Source: Opisthorchis felineus (Eukaryota > Platyhelminthes > Trematoda > Opisthorchiida > Opisthorchiidae). From it: DNA of 64,000 nt. Below the pieces are notes generated by a model. It was given only the letters and a program-made list of their open reading frames with translations. It was not told the DNA's origin and made no database searches. Below are positions 27,101 to 42,100 of the stretch, one piece after another. The position numbers and the translations under genes are program-made. Numbering within the stretch: the stretch's first letter is position 1; each line of letters starts with the position of its first letter. The DNA is taken from positions 177,220 to 241,219 of the forward strand of contig SJOL01009575.1 in assembly GCA_004794785.1 (NCBI GenBank), in the 5' to 3' direction.

Positions 27101-30100
27101 TTAGAAAGAACTTAGGTGTCTTCAAACACTTTATGAGAGTTGCCTTCGAAGCGTAGTGGGCGGTCGCTGGCTGCTGTGTACGTGCAATGAAAAGGTGCGC
27201 AAGTGAACCCCTGGTAGTGCATCGGAACCACTAGAGCTGCGTGTAAAGCCTATCAGATGAAAGTGGTTGGACATTTACTTGGTACACCCAGCTACAAGCA
27301 AAGGGAGTACTAATTTTCACCTCAAACTCTTGTTGGTGGAAAGTTTGTGGAGTGCGGGCTGTAGCCTGAAGGCGGTTGCTGTGGAGCTGAGGGGAGATCT
27401 CGTTGCACGTTGTCCGAAATCCTTCAGGACATGTTACGTAACCGGTTCTGTTATCCCTGGTCTGACTACCCAGCCAAAGTACTAGCCTTCTATTGGGTGG
27501 AGTAATTCCACCGATTGCGTTTTACTCCAATATGATACTCGAATGCGTTTACTTCGTTGTTTTTCCAAAGTAAAGACAGTCTATTTTTGAAAGTCCTTTG
27601 TACACATACATGGCTTCTTTCACATCTCTCCGTTTTAGCTCTCTACTAGTTCATCATTGTGGGATATTTGAGCGCCAGTAGTTACTGCGGGGATATTGCT
27701 GTCCACCATAACGGCGGCGAGATGACATGAACTCGGACAGCATTCGATCAATAAGGGGTCAGTGAACGAGCCTCATTGAGTGGAAGTCGCTAATCAGAGA
27801 CAAACGTCCAACTCGAAGGGAGTTGAAACACTCCCGATGGTTTATGCGTCTGAATAAACCATTTACGGCATAGCTCACCGTTGCCCTGACCAGTTCCAGT
27901 AAGTTTCGCCTTATTTCGACACGCTGACAGGACATCAACTTGTTGTTGATCTCGGACGTGCACCGGGGACGGCGGCAGACGACCGGAGATCCCGCCCTCA
28001 CACCCGCAACACTTGATTTACACACTAAGGCCGTTGTGCTCACTTCTACACTGTAGGTCTTCCAGATGTGAAATAAGATGACGTCCAAAAGAGCACTTCG
28101 TTAGAGTCGGTTTCGTATGTGGGTCGGATGCAAGCCCTCATGCAGGGGCTTCAATCTCGGGCTGAAAGACAAGCTACTTAGGCAATCAGTCTGTCCTGGA
28201 AAAGTGCGATTCGCCAAAACACCCGAAATGCTACTCACACTCATGCTTACAGCTGAAATTAGCCATTACTAGGGCAGACACAGGTAGGCCATGAGCCAAA
28301 GGATCGATGACGTGCGCTAGATCCGTGTGGGGGAGCAGTGGCTGTGTAAAGGATTGGACTGAAATGGGTGCGTGAAATTGGACAATAATGTCCGTAGCTA
28401 TGGGCGGCCAGACATTGGAATGGTGCTCATACACAGTGTGCTTCATGAATTAATCGTTCGACATTTTGCATTAGATAGATCGGCCAGAAACTGTCAGTCT
28501 TTTCTGTTTACGAGGGTATCCAGAATTGATATCTTAGTGACCAACCAGGGAGTCTACCCGGCGAAAGACAATCGATAAAGACATAAAAACCTGGCCGTTC
28601 AAAAGCTTGCTGTAAAGTGGTCCTTCACTTTCTAGTCAATTATAGTGGAGTGTGTGGAAGAAGTTCACTAACCGTTGAACTTTGTTCACAAATGTCATTA
28701 GATCGACGGGCGGCACTTTTGTTCGGTGTCACTGACGCACCATGACTAACGATCTGGCCACGGATACTACAGTTCTTCCGCACTTGAACACACAAGGCAG
28801 GCGAACCCCCTTTCTGTTATGCAACACACTAAACTTTTTCGTTAAATCCTAAACTTTTCACGCCAATCCCTGGGGAAAAAATCAGTCAACTTATCACTTT
28901 GGACCTTGTCCGAACGCAATCGATCTGGCATAGCACAGCAGACAGAAGCCCAACTCGTACATCTGCCGGCAATATATGGCTTTGTGAAAAGATAACCGCT
29001 GCCGTAGGAGGAGAATTCTGAGAATGGGAATGAATTCAAATAGCAATGTACGTAAAAACAACATTCCTTTGCGCCGAGCATTCCTCTGTTCACTGGGAAT
29101 GTCCCCCCGGATGACGCACTAAATTATCAGATGTACAACTATCATGCCAGTCGGCAACAAACAGAAAGTTATAAATTTCGTGCTCTAGCAACAGACGACA
29201 ACCTCACGAATGGTCTGTTGTTTCCTACAGCCCAACATCCATGTGGGGTTGTAGGAGAAGCACAAAGTAGAAATCGATAACGTCGGGCAATACAACGACC
29301 TGGGCATTGATTCACTCCATTGAATTTTGCCGACAGATGTCTTGCTGAAATGGTACTGAAGGACGTGAACAGCTACATCATTTTACAATCCCGAGTCAGT
29401 CGTGAAGAGAGTCTTCTGCGGTTTCGATTTTACACGTAGAAGACAGAAGGGTTGTTCATTTTCATGTAAGAATGAAAATGGTAACTCTGTGGGAACAGTT
29501 GCGGAAAAACAACAAATTACCTGTTGATGAGGGTTTAGTCAAGTCGTTGTATATCACGCAATTAGAAGAGAGCGTGTCCATCTTTGATTGACATGCCCAA
29601 TGGAAACGCTGGTTGTGAGGGCGACCGATTGATCACACTGCACATGAATCCGTTGAACGTAGGTTTTGGTTGGAACTTACAAAGCAACTGCGAGAATTCC
29701 AGCTATCCTGGTCAAATAACGTAGAGTGAAAGTCTCGCTTATTTGGGACCGCTCCCCAGATGGACAATAATAAATTTGGCTTGTATGCTGCCCACAGAGT
29801 TCAGTTGTATCTTTTCAACCTGCTTACTTCCTGCTAGACTAATCGGTGGATTTATTTTTGAACGCGCCACGACTAAAGATGTACCCACCGAGTGAAACGA
29901 AATCGCGAAAATTGCTTCTGACTCGGCAATACTACCGAAAAACCGGGCATTAAATCAAAAATTGCTGAAAAATCTTTTAAATAGACAACATTCCTTTTTG
30001 ATTTTCCTTGATAACAAACCTTGCGCACATTGGAGAGATCGAACCCTCAGTGGGGTGGTTCATCCCAGATTGACACTTACACAGAGGGTCGCCAACTTAT

Positions 30101-33100
30101 GATTTCAAACCTTAACAAATAACCAATTATTGTATAATATCTGGATTGAAAATGAGCAAAATGAACGCTGGCAACATAGGCCACCGGATAAAAAGAGCTG
30201 CGAAGCAAGTCATCTGGACACTCCAAGTCGCCAGTCATCACTTTTGGGTATCTTGAAATCGGCTGACTAGCTTTATTGCCATAACCGCTATGGATTGATT
30301 TATTGACAGCACGGATGTGTTCACTGGTTCTGTTCGGTCAGCCATTGGCCTGTTCACTAAACTTGGCTACTTGGCTTACACAGGTTTCGTCGGCATTCAT
30401 CATCGGTATCATCAGTGTCCCTACCCAAATGCGCACTGATGATGCCTCATCAAACGATGATGAAAGACTTGCGGGCAAAGTATTAAGTTCGGCGAACAGG
30501 TCAACTTCCACCTGACCAACAACCACTAACCACTTATGTACGCTCGGTAGTCTCGTAGTTCTCAGCAGCTCAGAACAAAGAAAGTTGTGTCCAGCTCACC
30601 TGCTTTAAGTGAACGCTGGCGTGAAGTGAAGTGTACGACAAAGGGCTGAACAGCGCAGGCGACAATTTGGTGAACCTTTACCGCCAACCAATCAAACGAA
30701 CGCAGCCACACGCGCAGCGAGTGATGTAGCCTTTGGTCCTGGGTAGTCTTCGCTGCCCTACACTTAGGTGCCACCGTTCAATGGCTTCGGGTAAAAGTCT
30801 ACTAGTTTCGTTTTTTTCAGTGTGCGTCCCAATAAGTCCAAGGAGAAAACAACTGCTAGTGGAAGCTAATCATACTGCTGGTCAGCCGCTCGTGGCCAAA
30901 TGGCTAAGTGTTCAACCACTGACCGGAAGGTCGCAGGTTCGAAATACTGAGTTTCGTGAGCTACGCGCTACTGGTGATTCTCATCAAGGGTGAAACAGCT
31001 GTACAGTGCTTCTCGGCTTCTCAGTATTGACTGTCTTCACTGACAGGATGAAATCTCCATTGAAAAATATTAGTAATTTCTTGATTTCTTGAGTCTATGT
31101 AGTGCATTTCGGAGGGATTTGGATGTTTCAACATTTTAAACATTCGAATGGAGGGACTTATTCATCCCGATAGATTACAAAATAGTCAGCCACTAATAAC
31201 TAAGTGAAGCCTTTCAAAACCAAAACCAGAGGGCTCAAAAATCGATATCATATTGATTTCCCAAACTCTGGAATTACGTCACTTGGGTCAAACATCCAAT
31301 ACATTAACCAACTGGAAGGCAAGTGTAAAAAGTATGCGCGACTTACTCTGCGGGTTTCGAATGCGCACATCAATTGCTTGTCCTCTTTTGTGATTGGCTA
31401 CCTGAACGGTGAGCTGCGACAGGTGCGAGTCGACGGGAAAACTGTAGATCTTGGCTTGTTCTGCGTACGTATCCTGTTGTAGGATGTGCACTTTCCTAGC
31501 CTCGACTGCGGCTTCCACTACTTGCATAAACTGAAAGAACAGAAAAGAATTAATAGCTATAATGAAACTTTGCACTTCAGACGGTAAACCCGAAAGCCTA
31601 GTCTGAGAGTCAGTGGACGAATCCTAGCACCGTATGAGAGGAATCTTAGAGAATTTGTGCTGTTGACTGATGCAGTTGTGATATTTCCAGTGCGATCAGA
31701 TTGTATATTCATGATACCAGTGAAAAAACGAACTGGGAATCATGACTGGTTTTATGGGCAAACATCTATCACACAACTGTGAAAATTTATGGACACATTC
31801 TTGGTTGTTTACTGACTTGAGTGTGCTTTAACGCCAAGTTTTACTTGCCAAGATCTAGAAAGCGCGGTGAAGTTTCGGATAGGTATTGGCTTCATCAAGG
31901 ATAACTGTTAAGGGGTTACCCAGCGAAGCCATCCAAATACGCAATAAGCACGCATTCTGGAATGGCGACGAAAAGTTTGCCAATTATATGCCAGGCTCGA
32001 CAAACATATCAGCGAACAATGTTAGAAGCCAGAATATATGCCTAAGCTGGACCGTCTCAAAACTAAATTAAAGATGCTAGATCTACCTCGTGACCACGAC
32101 AGACTGGGTATTCAGTAGCAACGTTTCAATTCGTCTGTACTTTGTGTTGTTGTCAAACTGCAGTTTGGGCAATCCGTAATCCCCATCTTATTTAACATTC
32201 TCTGCTGTACGTGTTCTCCGAGACACACAAAACATTCCCTACTTTCAACCAAATCGCAGCAACAAATGTCTGTTCGCCTTCAGGCGTTACTCGTCTTCGG
32301 CGCGCTTTGATTGATTCTGAATAACTGAAGGCATGGATATGGTTTCAACTTTGTGAGTCCTGACCAACAATCTACTGCCGGGCAGAAATCGTGTCTAATT
32401 TAATGTGGAAACATTACACATATGGTTACACCTTTTCCTGTCCGAAGGATTTCATTCGCGTGCAGGAGACATAAATATGTTTGAATACCTCCGATTGGCG
32501 AGAATGGACGTAAACTGCGGGACTGCCGTATGTTCAACAAAAGATACTTCAGACACAACTTATTTCACACATCTCTGTTTGTTAGCCTATCGGATTCCTC
32601 CTTCATATCTGTCAGAATGGCTTTTACAGCGGCCCCAGACAGAAGATTCCCCTAATATCCGTCACCACGCACGTCGGCCGAAAAAATAACCAGACCGCGC
32701 GATCTCTTTCACAGTTTTCCAGCTACCCAACATCAAAGCGACAGGAATGAAGGACATTAAAATGAAAGCAAACGGTTACGTTCCGCGACACAGCGTTCCA
32801 CTAAGCGCACAAAAAACCGCGAACTGTCTACTGGTCATGGTGGTGTAGTAAATTTATCAAACAGACCACGAAATGCGGAAGAGCGCTTTTTCCTAGGGAA
32901 GGACTCAAATTTTGGTGGTGTGCAAGAGACTTATGAACGCAGAAGAAATAAGTCCCAGTGTTGAATCCGCTTTTCAAAACCTTCCATCAATGGAAGTGGG
33001 GAAGCTACGGGTGCCAGCTACGGGTTACAGCAGCCAGGAGCTCCAAATATTACAGCAGAGCAGAGGACGCTAAATATGTTAAAACAAGTGGACAAAATGG

Positions 33101-36100
33101 TCAGTGCAGAGCGGATAAGTGTAAGGCCACTGTTGTCATGAATAAGAGCGGTTATCTACGGAGAGCCAGGCGATATCTAGCAGGAGGACCTTACCGGGAG
33201 ATCGATGGTGGGAATATCGCGTCTATACTAAATAAGAGTAAAGTTGAAGCTGGCGGGTATTTGCGATCCGTGAGAAACTAAATTATCGATTGTACCTCAA
33301 AAATGCAATCCAATCACGGCTTTGGGCCTATGAGAAATCCACAAAACAGAGGTCCCCATGAGACCGTTATTAGACGGAATAGGTTCCTCACTCCATGAGC
33401 TGATAAGAATGTTGGCAGATATTCTGAGACCCCTTACGGGAAAACCCAATACTCATACTAAGAATTCATACGACGTCGCCAACAAAGTAGTGGGTTCCCC
33501 CGTGGAACCAGATGATATTCTTGCGAGTTTCTACGTCAGCTAGCTGCGTACAAAAATATACTGAAAGGGGATTCTTTTGAAGTAGCCAGTCACTCGCTAT
33601 TGGCAGACACCAGACTTTCAGAACGGGGACAGCTTAAGATAGACAAAGTAGCCGAAGGCATGAAAGCGTACCTGAATCTCACACAATTGGTCTTTGACTC
33701 TGCAGTTTACGCTCGACACAAGAACCAGCCAATGGGAGCTCCAATGTCTCCGGGTTTTGGCAAATGTTTTTTATGAAAAATTTCAAACAAACTCCCGGAT
33801 CCCCATACCCACCCTGGATAATCTGGCGTTATGTGGAGGACACTTCCGTTGTGATGGAACAAGACAAAGTCAGCGAGTTTTACAACTATCTGAATGACCG
33901 GAATCCACACATTAAATGCACCATGGATATGGAGTCAAATTCGGCCACAACACCCTTCTCAGACTGTATGACAGTTGTGGTTGGTGGGAGAGTAAAAAAT
34001 AGAAAAAGCCAACTGATTCTGGGAGGATTTCGAACTACTCGTCTGCCCATCCTAGTTTGGTGTTCGCTGGTACTTCTTCATCAATATTCAGCCACGTAAG
34101 GACCCTGTGTACAGAAGAAGTTGGTCAAACTGAAATGAAGAACAGACTTCGGGGTAGTGAATGTCCTGCTCGTTCGATTAAGCTTCAGTTGAGAAGGTTA
34201 TTGGTAACTGTGGTGAAACTCAACAGGGAATGGATTGGGTATGGTGTGGTTTCATATAAACCAGGAACATTCGCAATCATTCGCAGGATCCTAAACACAG
34301 CTAAAATAAGAGTGGCTTTTCAAACAAGATGTACCCTAAACTCTGCGTTGGTGCAATCGAAGGAGCACCTCCCGGCGAATAAAGCCAGGAACAGTGTCTA
34401 TAACATCAAATGCAACGAGTATACCAAGGACAGACGGCTAAAGAATTTCACACTAGAGTCAGTAAGCATAAGAGAGAAGGAAACGGGCCGCCGAGAAATG
34501 CAGGTGGATATCGAACGTCAATAAAAGACTCAGCAATGGTGGCTCATGCGCTAGACAGGGGACAGGATTTAGAAAATGTTGAAGGTTTGAGGCGGGGGCT
34601 ACGAGCAGTAACTGAGCGCCCGGCGGGTGGATTTCGCCAAGCCTCCCATTGAGAATAGAATATAAGGCGTAGAACTGGCAAGTGTGTGGAGAAAGGTTCT
34701 AGCTGAGCCAAACTGAAGTGCGGCGTGTGCCGTTATCAGTGAAGAGGGGTCACAGGCAGAAGCAGCTTAGATCTGAAGTACGTTGCTCAAGCCGATTGAA
34801 AGTCCATGTAATTCGACCCCCAGAACCAAACCCACGTAGACCGAAAAATTACCACTGACGTCCATGAGGAACCGCCACTTGAAGTGCTTGAACCCCAAGA
34901 CCAAGGACTCAAACCCGATCGGAATAACTTTGTGTCCCATTAGCCCATCGGTGTTGAGATTTGAGCACCCGCATAAACTGACAAGACGTTTTGACCTCAA
35001 AAATCGGCCAACTTACTCATTTGGTCGGAAGAAGATTTTGTGCCAAAATTCAAACATTGCCCAGCCATAAATCCACTGGGCGCTTATAAAAATTTTCTGA
35101 AGCGATAATCTGTGTGATGCCCAATTATATTTTTGCGCGTTCTTTCTTCTTACCACGGTTCGCCCCGAGTGAGATGAGAGGTATTCAATACGCCTTCGAT
35201 TCTAGTGCGCGCAATCCATATAAAGCCAAAACCAATTCTGAAGTAGTGATTTACGGCTTTGCTCGGTTCGGATGGGTTAATTGGTGCATACCAAAAGCTG
35301 ATGCATATTGGTAAGTCTACGCCGTTGCGTGAAAAAGGGCGGGTATCCCGCAACCTTGTAGAGGAAGCGTCACGCAAGTTTACAGGCATAGCCGTAGCCA
35401 TTCCTATGCGTAGTGTACTGCTAAATTGCCCTCTCCAAAGTTAAGTGAAAAACTGCCACCTGTATTACAGATCCTTGTGGGTTTTTTTCCGCATAGAATA
35501 ACATTAGTGTAACTTGAATCGGCGCAAAAACAGGAATTTTCAGGCCTATTACACTTTATCGTCAGTAGGGCTGCCTAGCATGCACCGAAAGTTCTTCTGA
35601 AAGTACAGATCCCAGTCAACTGGTCTGGGAGTAGAGACGGATTAAAGTGGTGTTTATTCAAGCCCTTCTGGTGTAAGATTTGTTTGTTTTGCCGTAGAAG
35701 TCCTGAAAGTAAATAGAAGTTTGAGCAGAGTATGACAACTTGAATGACTAACGCATTAAGGGTGGGATTTCACTGACGAATCACAGATGGTCCTCGCCAG
35801 GAGCTAACTGACGAAATTGGTTGAACAAAATTACAACCTAGCTGGATTGAGAATTCCTAACGTCTGTAACTTCCGTCGATGACCGATCGGCAGAGCTGAC
35901 CTTAGCCCCTTGGACTGTGGTCCAAGTCACTGCCATGACCTGTCTCCTCCTTATGATATATAGGTGCTATCCCTCTGATTTATACAGCCGTACTATATGC
36001 GAATGGCTATTGCTCCAGCACCGGGTGCGTGTAGAAACAGACCTTTCTGAATCATCCTAGATTCTTCAGTCAAACTCTGAATCAGCCCATAAGCCATCCA

Positions 36101-39100
36101 TGTGCAGTGTATTGTCGGACGGTCAGCACGCTTGCTTATGTTTATCGACCACCTTTTAGTTCAGGTTGTCTTCTGGCAGTGGGCTGGAATCCATTTTCGT
36201 CTTGGCCTGCCACAGTGAATCCGGCAATAAATCACGCCACACAATGGGTAAAGCAACACGAAATTTGTTCAGAGAGTCACGTTTAAACATCGGACGTCCT
36301 GTGCTGAGTGTGAACACGAGGCTGAACTCGAGGTGACAGGTGTAAAGCTTGACCAACTGGTGGCTCATAATAGTCCGATCATCTGGGGTCGGGGCACGCA
36401 ATAGGCGGTCTGATGGCTCACATCATCATTAGGATATGCCTTGCTAGTGCTAGTCGCTTTTCTTCCTCGTGGTTCTTGGTCTGTTCGCCAAGTTTGGCAG
36501 CAGGATTGTAAATGTTTCATGAACCATCGAGGTGACATCGTCAGTGCGTGGGTGAGTGGGGTTGATCCACTCAACAAGTCACCCACCCAACAGCGCACTG
36601 AAGATGTCTCCTCGAATGGTGACGAAACGTTTGCAAATCAATTGCCAAGCTCGGCGAACAGATCAGCAGCCACCTGATCAATTACCAACTAATTTGTGAT
36701 TATCGTACAAGAGCGATAAACTTGAGTTTGGAAGTTTAGTCCGTCCTGTTTCAAAGCATGGTGTCAGAAACTTTGTCTGGCTTTACTTCCACATTCGTTT
36801 TAAGCTCTTGCAATGCGTTTCTGTGTTCTTTTGTCACAGCACCCTTTTTGCAAACCGGTGAGGAACACAGTCGGTCTATGCGATCCGCCAACTGGACTGT
36901 AAATCATTTCTCATTTTGTAAAGATTTCGGGTTAAATTCTGTGTTTTGGAGTTGAGAATTCTGTTAGGGTTATTCAAGTTGGGATTTCATGGTTTGCATC
37001 TCAACTTGAAGTCGACTGCGTTTAAAGTTGAGTAAGTTCTTACCATGCTTAGTTAAATTAAACGAAAAATTACCACTAGTTTGTCGTCATTGCAATGTTC
37101 AGATAAATGGGATTAAGGACTCAAATGACATAAAATAACAGTTCCTTGTACGTTGCATTTCTTACCCTTTTAATGATGCGTTTTTATGGACTTGGAATAT
37201 CACTGCACCTGATGCCTCTTGTTCTGAACAAAAGGAGTGAGACGCTAGTTAGACTGACATTCTGTTGCTTCGGCAGGTGTTTATGTTTTTCGGTAATGAT
37301 GTTCAGTCACAGCACTGCACTTTATATGCACTGAGAGATATATGCATGTACTTGGGGATTGAAGCAAGAACTGGTGTGCAATAGGGGTGCGGAAGGAGCC
37401 GGTAATAGCCTGGTGGATAATGAAACAAATAGCAAATGCTTAAACTTAAAAAATTCTAATGTGCATTTGGAAGAGTAATTCAAGATTAAGCGCGAAACTA
37501 CCAAAAAGGTGCGTGACGCTCTGTTTTCCTTTCTGATACTAAGGCATTCTATTCTTGTGCATGTTCCATTCTGAAATTTGCTGGGAATAGAAAGTACCTA
37601 CCTCATCAACTTGACCTTTTCCGATAATATAAAGTTGACCAGAACTGACGGTAGCGATCTGGCGGTAGGCTTCGAAGCCGGGTTCATCCATTGTGTCGCA
37701 GAAACCAGTGAGAACAAAAACCACCTGTGTAAGGACGAATGAAAATTCAAGCTGAGCCTCCTTTTTTGAGAGTTACATACTGTGGACTTTGACTAAAATG
37801 TTATCACGAATGAAGTTACAATGTCGTCAGTTTGTAAAAGTAAACCAGCTTGGAAAGCATCAGTTTATCATTATTGACCACCTAATGAGATCGTTGGAGC
37901 TAAATCCAGTCATTTCCCACTGGTTGGCATTCCCATGGAAGAATAACCGCTGACTACTGGAAAGGTCTGTTTGTGACGGTCTGACTGACTCGGACGCGTA
38001 AACGTGCCACGTTCGTCAAACACAAACTTCCTAAGGACGGAAACGAATTCATTCAAATTCTGTAGCTAATTGGTCAAGCCTAGTACTCACTATGTTCGTC
38101 ATCAGTGTTTCTAGACGCGTCCTCACCCCACAAAGACAGTCAAGCTATGCTGAAGAAGCCAGAAGCTATTGTCATTCGTTTCAGTTCAGTTGGGAATCAC
38201 CTTCACTGTGAATCCCACAACTATCAGAGGGGATTCAATCACGAAAACAGCTTATCGGCAGCTGGAAACGGAACTATTGGACCACAAGTAGTCGAGCAGA
38301 AGTGTGATGAGCCTATACTTAGACAAGATACAACTCTCGAAATGAATGCCCACAGTGACCTCCACAAGGAGAGCTCACAGTGCAGCAGGGCCACTGGCTT
38401 TTCTGGTGAGTGGTTTTCCTCAGCGTACCTTCTTCAGAATGATTAGTTTACTTTAGATTCCTAGGACTTTGTGGGTATCATGACCCATAATTTATGAGGA
38501 TGGAGAAGGTGGACCTCATCTAGCACTATTCAAAAGGTTGGGGGAAAAACCTCGACAGCCCTCCACTTGTTTCGCCTACTTTGAGGCTCATCAGGTAGGC
38601 GCTCCCCGGGGTTCAACCTTATGTCAACCTCAAGTCCACCTCATGTCTTATTTGAGCACCCACTGAGAAGACCGAATGTCCGGGAGCTGACTAGATGGAA
38701 GTTTGTCGAAACGGCGTAAGTGTTTGTCAGGTGCGACCTTGAATGGAATAACCAATCAGAAAAAGCATGTAAGTTCATATATGATTGGTGCGTGCCAACC
38801 CCCCAACCGGTATAGCTAATATTATCGAAACTGTGCTGTCATAGGCTATCAAAAGAGTTCCGAAATAAGTAAAAGGAGATACCGATCGATACGTACCTGA
38901 CTCTGCTTCTGTTGGATTAGGCTGAGAACATTGTCCGTCCTGTTGTAGTCTTTTGCGCTGCTGTCTGTGAAAACATAAATAAGTGAATTTGGTCTGGATG
39001 CTTCCAGGGCTAGTTCAATGCCCGTAATTGTCATTTCGGGACAGTCACCGCCACCTTGGGTATACACACTGTCCAAATACTGGTAGAAGGTTTTGGTGGA

Positions 39101-42100
39101 TGTGGTTACTCGAGCTGGCCCAACATCTGCAATGAATAGAGAACTGAAGGTTTCCAAAGTGAAAACACATTATTCAAGAATTTAATAACTCTTCAATTAG
39201 CTTATCGCAGTGGGGAACTGCAAATCGTCAGTGACCTATACAAGTGAGCGGATTGCTGACGAGTCCCCATTCAACGACCACTTTTCGGACAAAAGATTTT
39301 TAATGCCCACTAGAAATGTGCGATGGGTTTTTGTGAACCATATGATTCTGGTCATCGAATTATGCACAAACCTAATAACCTTCAGGGCGAGAGTTACAGT
39401 CACCCACCTGAAGAAAATTGTACTTCTGATGAGAAAACAGCATCATGCTGCTCAGTGACCACGTAAATATACTGAATATGCAGCATATGAAACTGGATAG
39501 TTTGGCGATTTACGGTATAAGCTTCCTGACGATCAGTCCGAGAATTACGCCATTATTTTTACGTCACTCAGAATGCACGATGGTTTCTTGAACCTCACAA
39601 GTTCTTCAGACCACTGACAAAACGCGTGTGAAAATTGGAATCCGGGGTTCCAGTACCTATTTGCCTATTAAAAAAAATTCACTACGACGCGCCAGTGGAT
39701 TTATATTGAGATTATTTCTAAGGGTTAAAACTTATGACTGCGTTCCGTCATTCAACCACGAAACAACTAGTGCTTTTCCTGGACTGATGTACATTCGATC
39801 TACAATTTTGGGTCCTATAGGCTGCGGGTCGGGAACAACAAAGTTTTTTTGAAGGAACGAAACAGGTTACTCGATCTCGCGTTCACTGAATACAGCTGTC
39901 TGGCCAATACTACCCAAAACCTCTCAGTTCGATAACTTCCGCTAGGTGAACTCCGTTGACCACCATCGCTTTGCGTAGCCATCAGATGCGATGTAATCCG
40001 TTTAATTGTAGTCTACATTTTCATGGACCTTAAGACCAACAGCTAGCCGCGAATGAAACTTTCATTTGCAAAAAGTTGTTGAAATAGTTTCTGCCCATTT
40101 CGAGGAAGAAGCGTTTATGGAGGAGGGAACGTCATGTCGAATTTTTACCGCTGTCTGTACTTTTCAGGAGGTTGTCTTGCTGTCAAGAGACCCCCCACTG
40201 GGATCGTCAACATTAGTTGGGTGTAACTCAATTTGGACGACAAATCTGACGAAAAAATACTCCTATTTTATTCAAACTGTCTTTGGATAAGCCAACTTAC
40301 CAAGATATACCGAGAAATACATCTGAAATATACAGCATTACTAAAAAATGGTTGAAGTTCATTGTCTATAGGTGGTAAAAACGTCTGAATGTTTCATTTG
40401 AAGTGTCCTCCTGCATGGAAACCAAGTCTCTGCTGAAAAACGGACAGCTGCTTCGTTCCTGTTGGTAATCATCATCAATAGGTATCATACGAACCTTAGT
40501 GGAGTTTCAAACCGCTGACATCCCTATTAGTGGCCTAGTGCAATTCGGCTACAAGTAGCTGGTCAGCAGACAGATTAACTCGAACTTAGGCAGGGTATTA
40601 CGACACCGACTATCAGTTACAGTTTTAAAGTCGCCTCAACCGGTGCCTCTAGTCCCGGAACAGTTAAAAACCAATAGGCATTCACATTAGTGTGGAACAG
40701 TGTGGAACGGAAACATGGATGCCAAAAAACTCAGCCTTTAATTTTGGCTCAGACAAGCAGCTTGCTTAGTGTGGATCAAGTATCCAAGGAATGTAGCACC
40801 ATTTCAGATGCATGCAACACCACATATCCTCTTTGAGGTGGGGTCACCAGCGTTTTGTACCCTTAAAAACAGGACGTACTTTCGCAAATTCTGTCCGAGA
40901 CAGGGGCGTTCCATGGGCTTAGTATGGACGAAGGATTCCAAGAACTCGGCAAAAATCGACAAAGTGGTCAACTTCAGGTTCTCGACGTGTTTAGCATTAT
41001 GCATTTAATATAGCAAACATTGATCCCGAATGCAGATTAGTTAGTTCGGAGATCACAGGAAGTACTACGGTCCTCCCTCTAAGTTCGCTTTGAAAATGGG
41101 ATTCAGTTTCCTCTGATCATTGTCGGGTAGGAGGGGAAACCAAGCTAGGAAATAGAATATCGGTTGTTACAGCATCAAACCCGGTAATATTTCCAGATCC
41201 ATCACGTGAATTTTCGCTCTTTATACTGACCACCAACGCTCAATCAATGCCATTAGGTGGGCACTATTGTTTCCGAAAATGGTGACTAAGCGTGCACAGG
41301 CCAACACCCAACGTTGACAAACAGATCAACAGTCACTTGACCAGTGAACTAACCTGGACTACCTATACTTTGACACAGTGCCAACACATAAGTGCGGGCA
41401 TAGCTGTGTGCCAAGAAGCACAGTTTGACTGTGTCGTTTCGGAAAAAATGCCGATCGCTATCAGGTTCAAGGTAAGCCACAAAGGGCGCACGTTCTGCGA
41501 AAGAGTCAGTGTATCAGTGTTGAACAGCTTGCGCTAAAGAAAAAGTTCATAAAATGCTGAAATTTTTTTGATATGTACAATGTACGCAACAGGCGCATTT
41601 GGAAGCAACCTTGCCCAGCTTGTAGAGCACCATGCTTGCTGAAAAAGTACCCTTAAGCATACAACCGAAGAATAATCATGGGCAGACTATCTGAACAGTT
41701 TATACAACTGACTGGAGTCACTGGAATTCTGTTTGATCAGTACTACTTTTTTGCCATACTTATGGTGATATATGAGTCCGACTTAGTATAGTGACAAACT
41801 GCCATGTTTTCGGACTATGTGGCTCAGTAGGTAGCAATACTCGTTCGACAACACAGTGATTTCAAAGTTTCGGACAGGTAAACCGGTTCCTCATGAATTA
41901 TTCAAATATGGGGGCTCAGCAACTCCAAGCAATTTGATGGGAGATTAATTTTGTTAATTTCAAGTTAAATAAAACCCGACTCACCGTCGTACGTTATGGA
42001 GTTTTTATGATGAGTATCATCCGTACAGTAAGGTGCTTTGATATAAGTGGCTTTCTCTTATCCTGAGTACGCATAACTTCTTTGTACTCAGTACCTCTCA

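Larger units (their letters stand above)
24976..31346 (-). other. hmcn: Hemicentin intron 4 (6.4 kb)
   Basis: Holds a SINE (30.9 kb), a foldback repeat (30.4 kb) and two hammerhead-family fragments (25.1 and 26.1 kb). Nothing else was recognised between 26.3 and 30.3 kb. Confidence 0.8.

Noticed and set aside
36156..36401. 81-codon minus-strand open frame in intron 3
   Set aside because: It is in the gap between exons 3 and 4, but exon 3 joins exon 4 (31530) in phase with a matching hemicentin sequence, so no extra exon is needed here.
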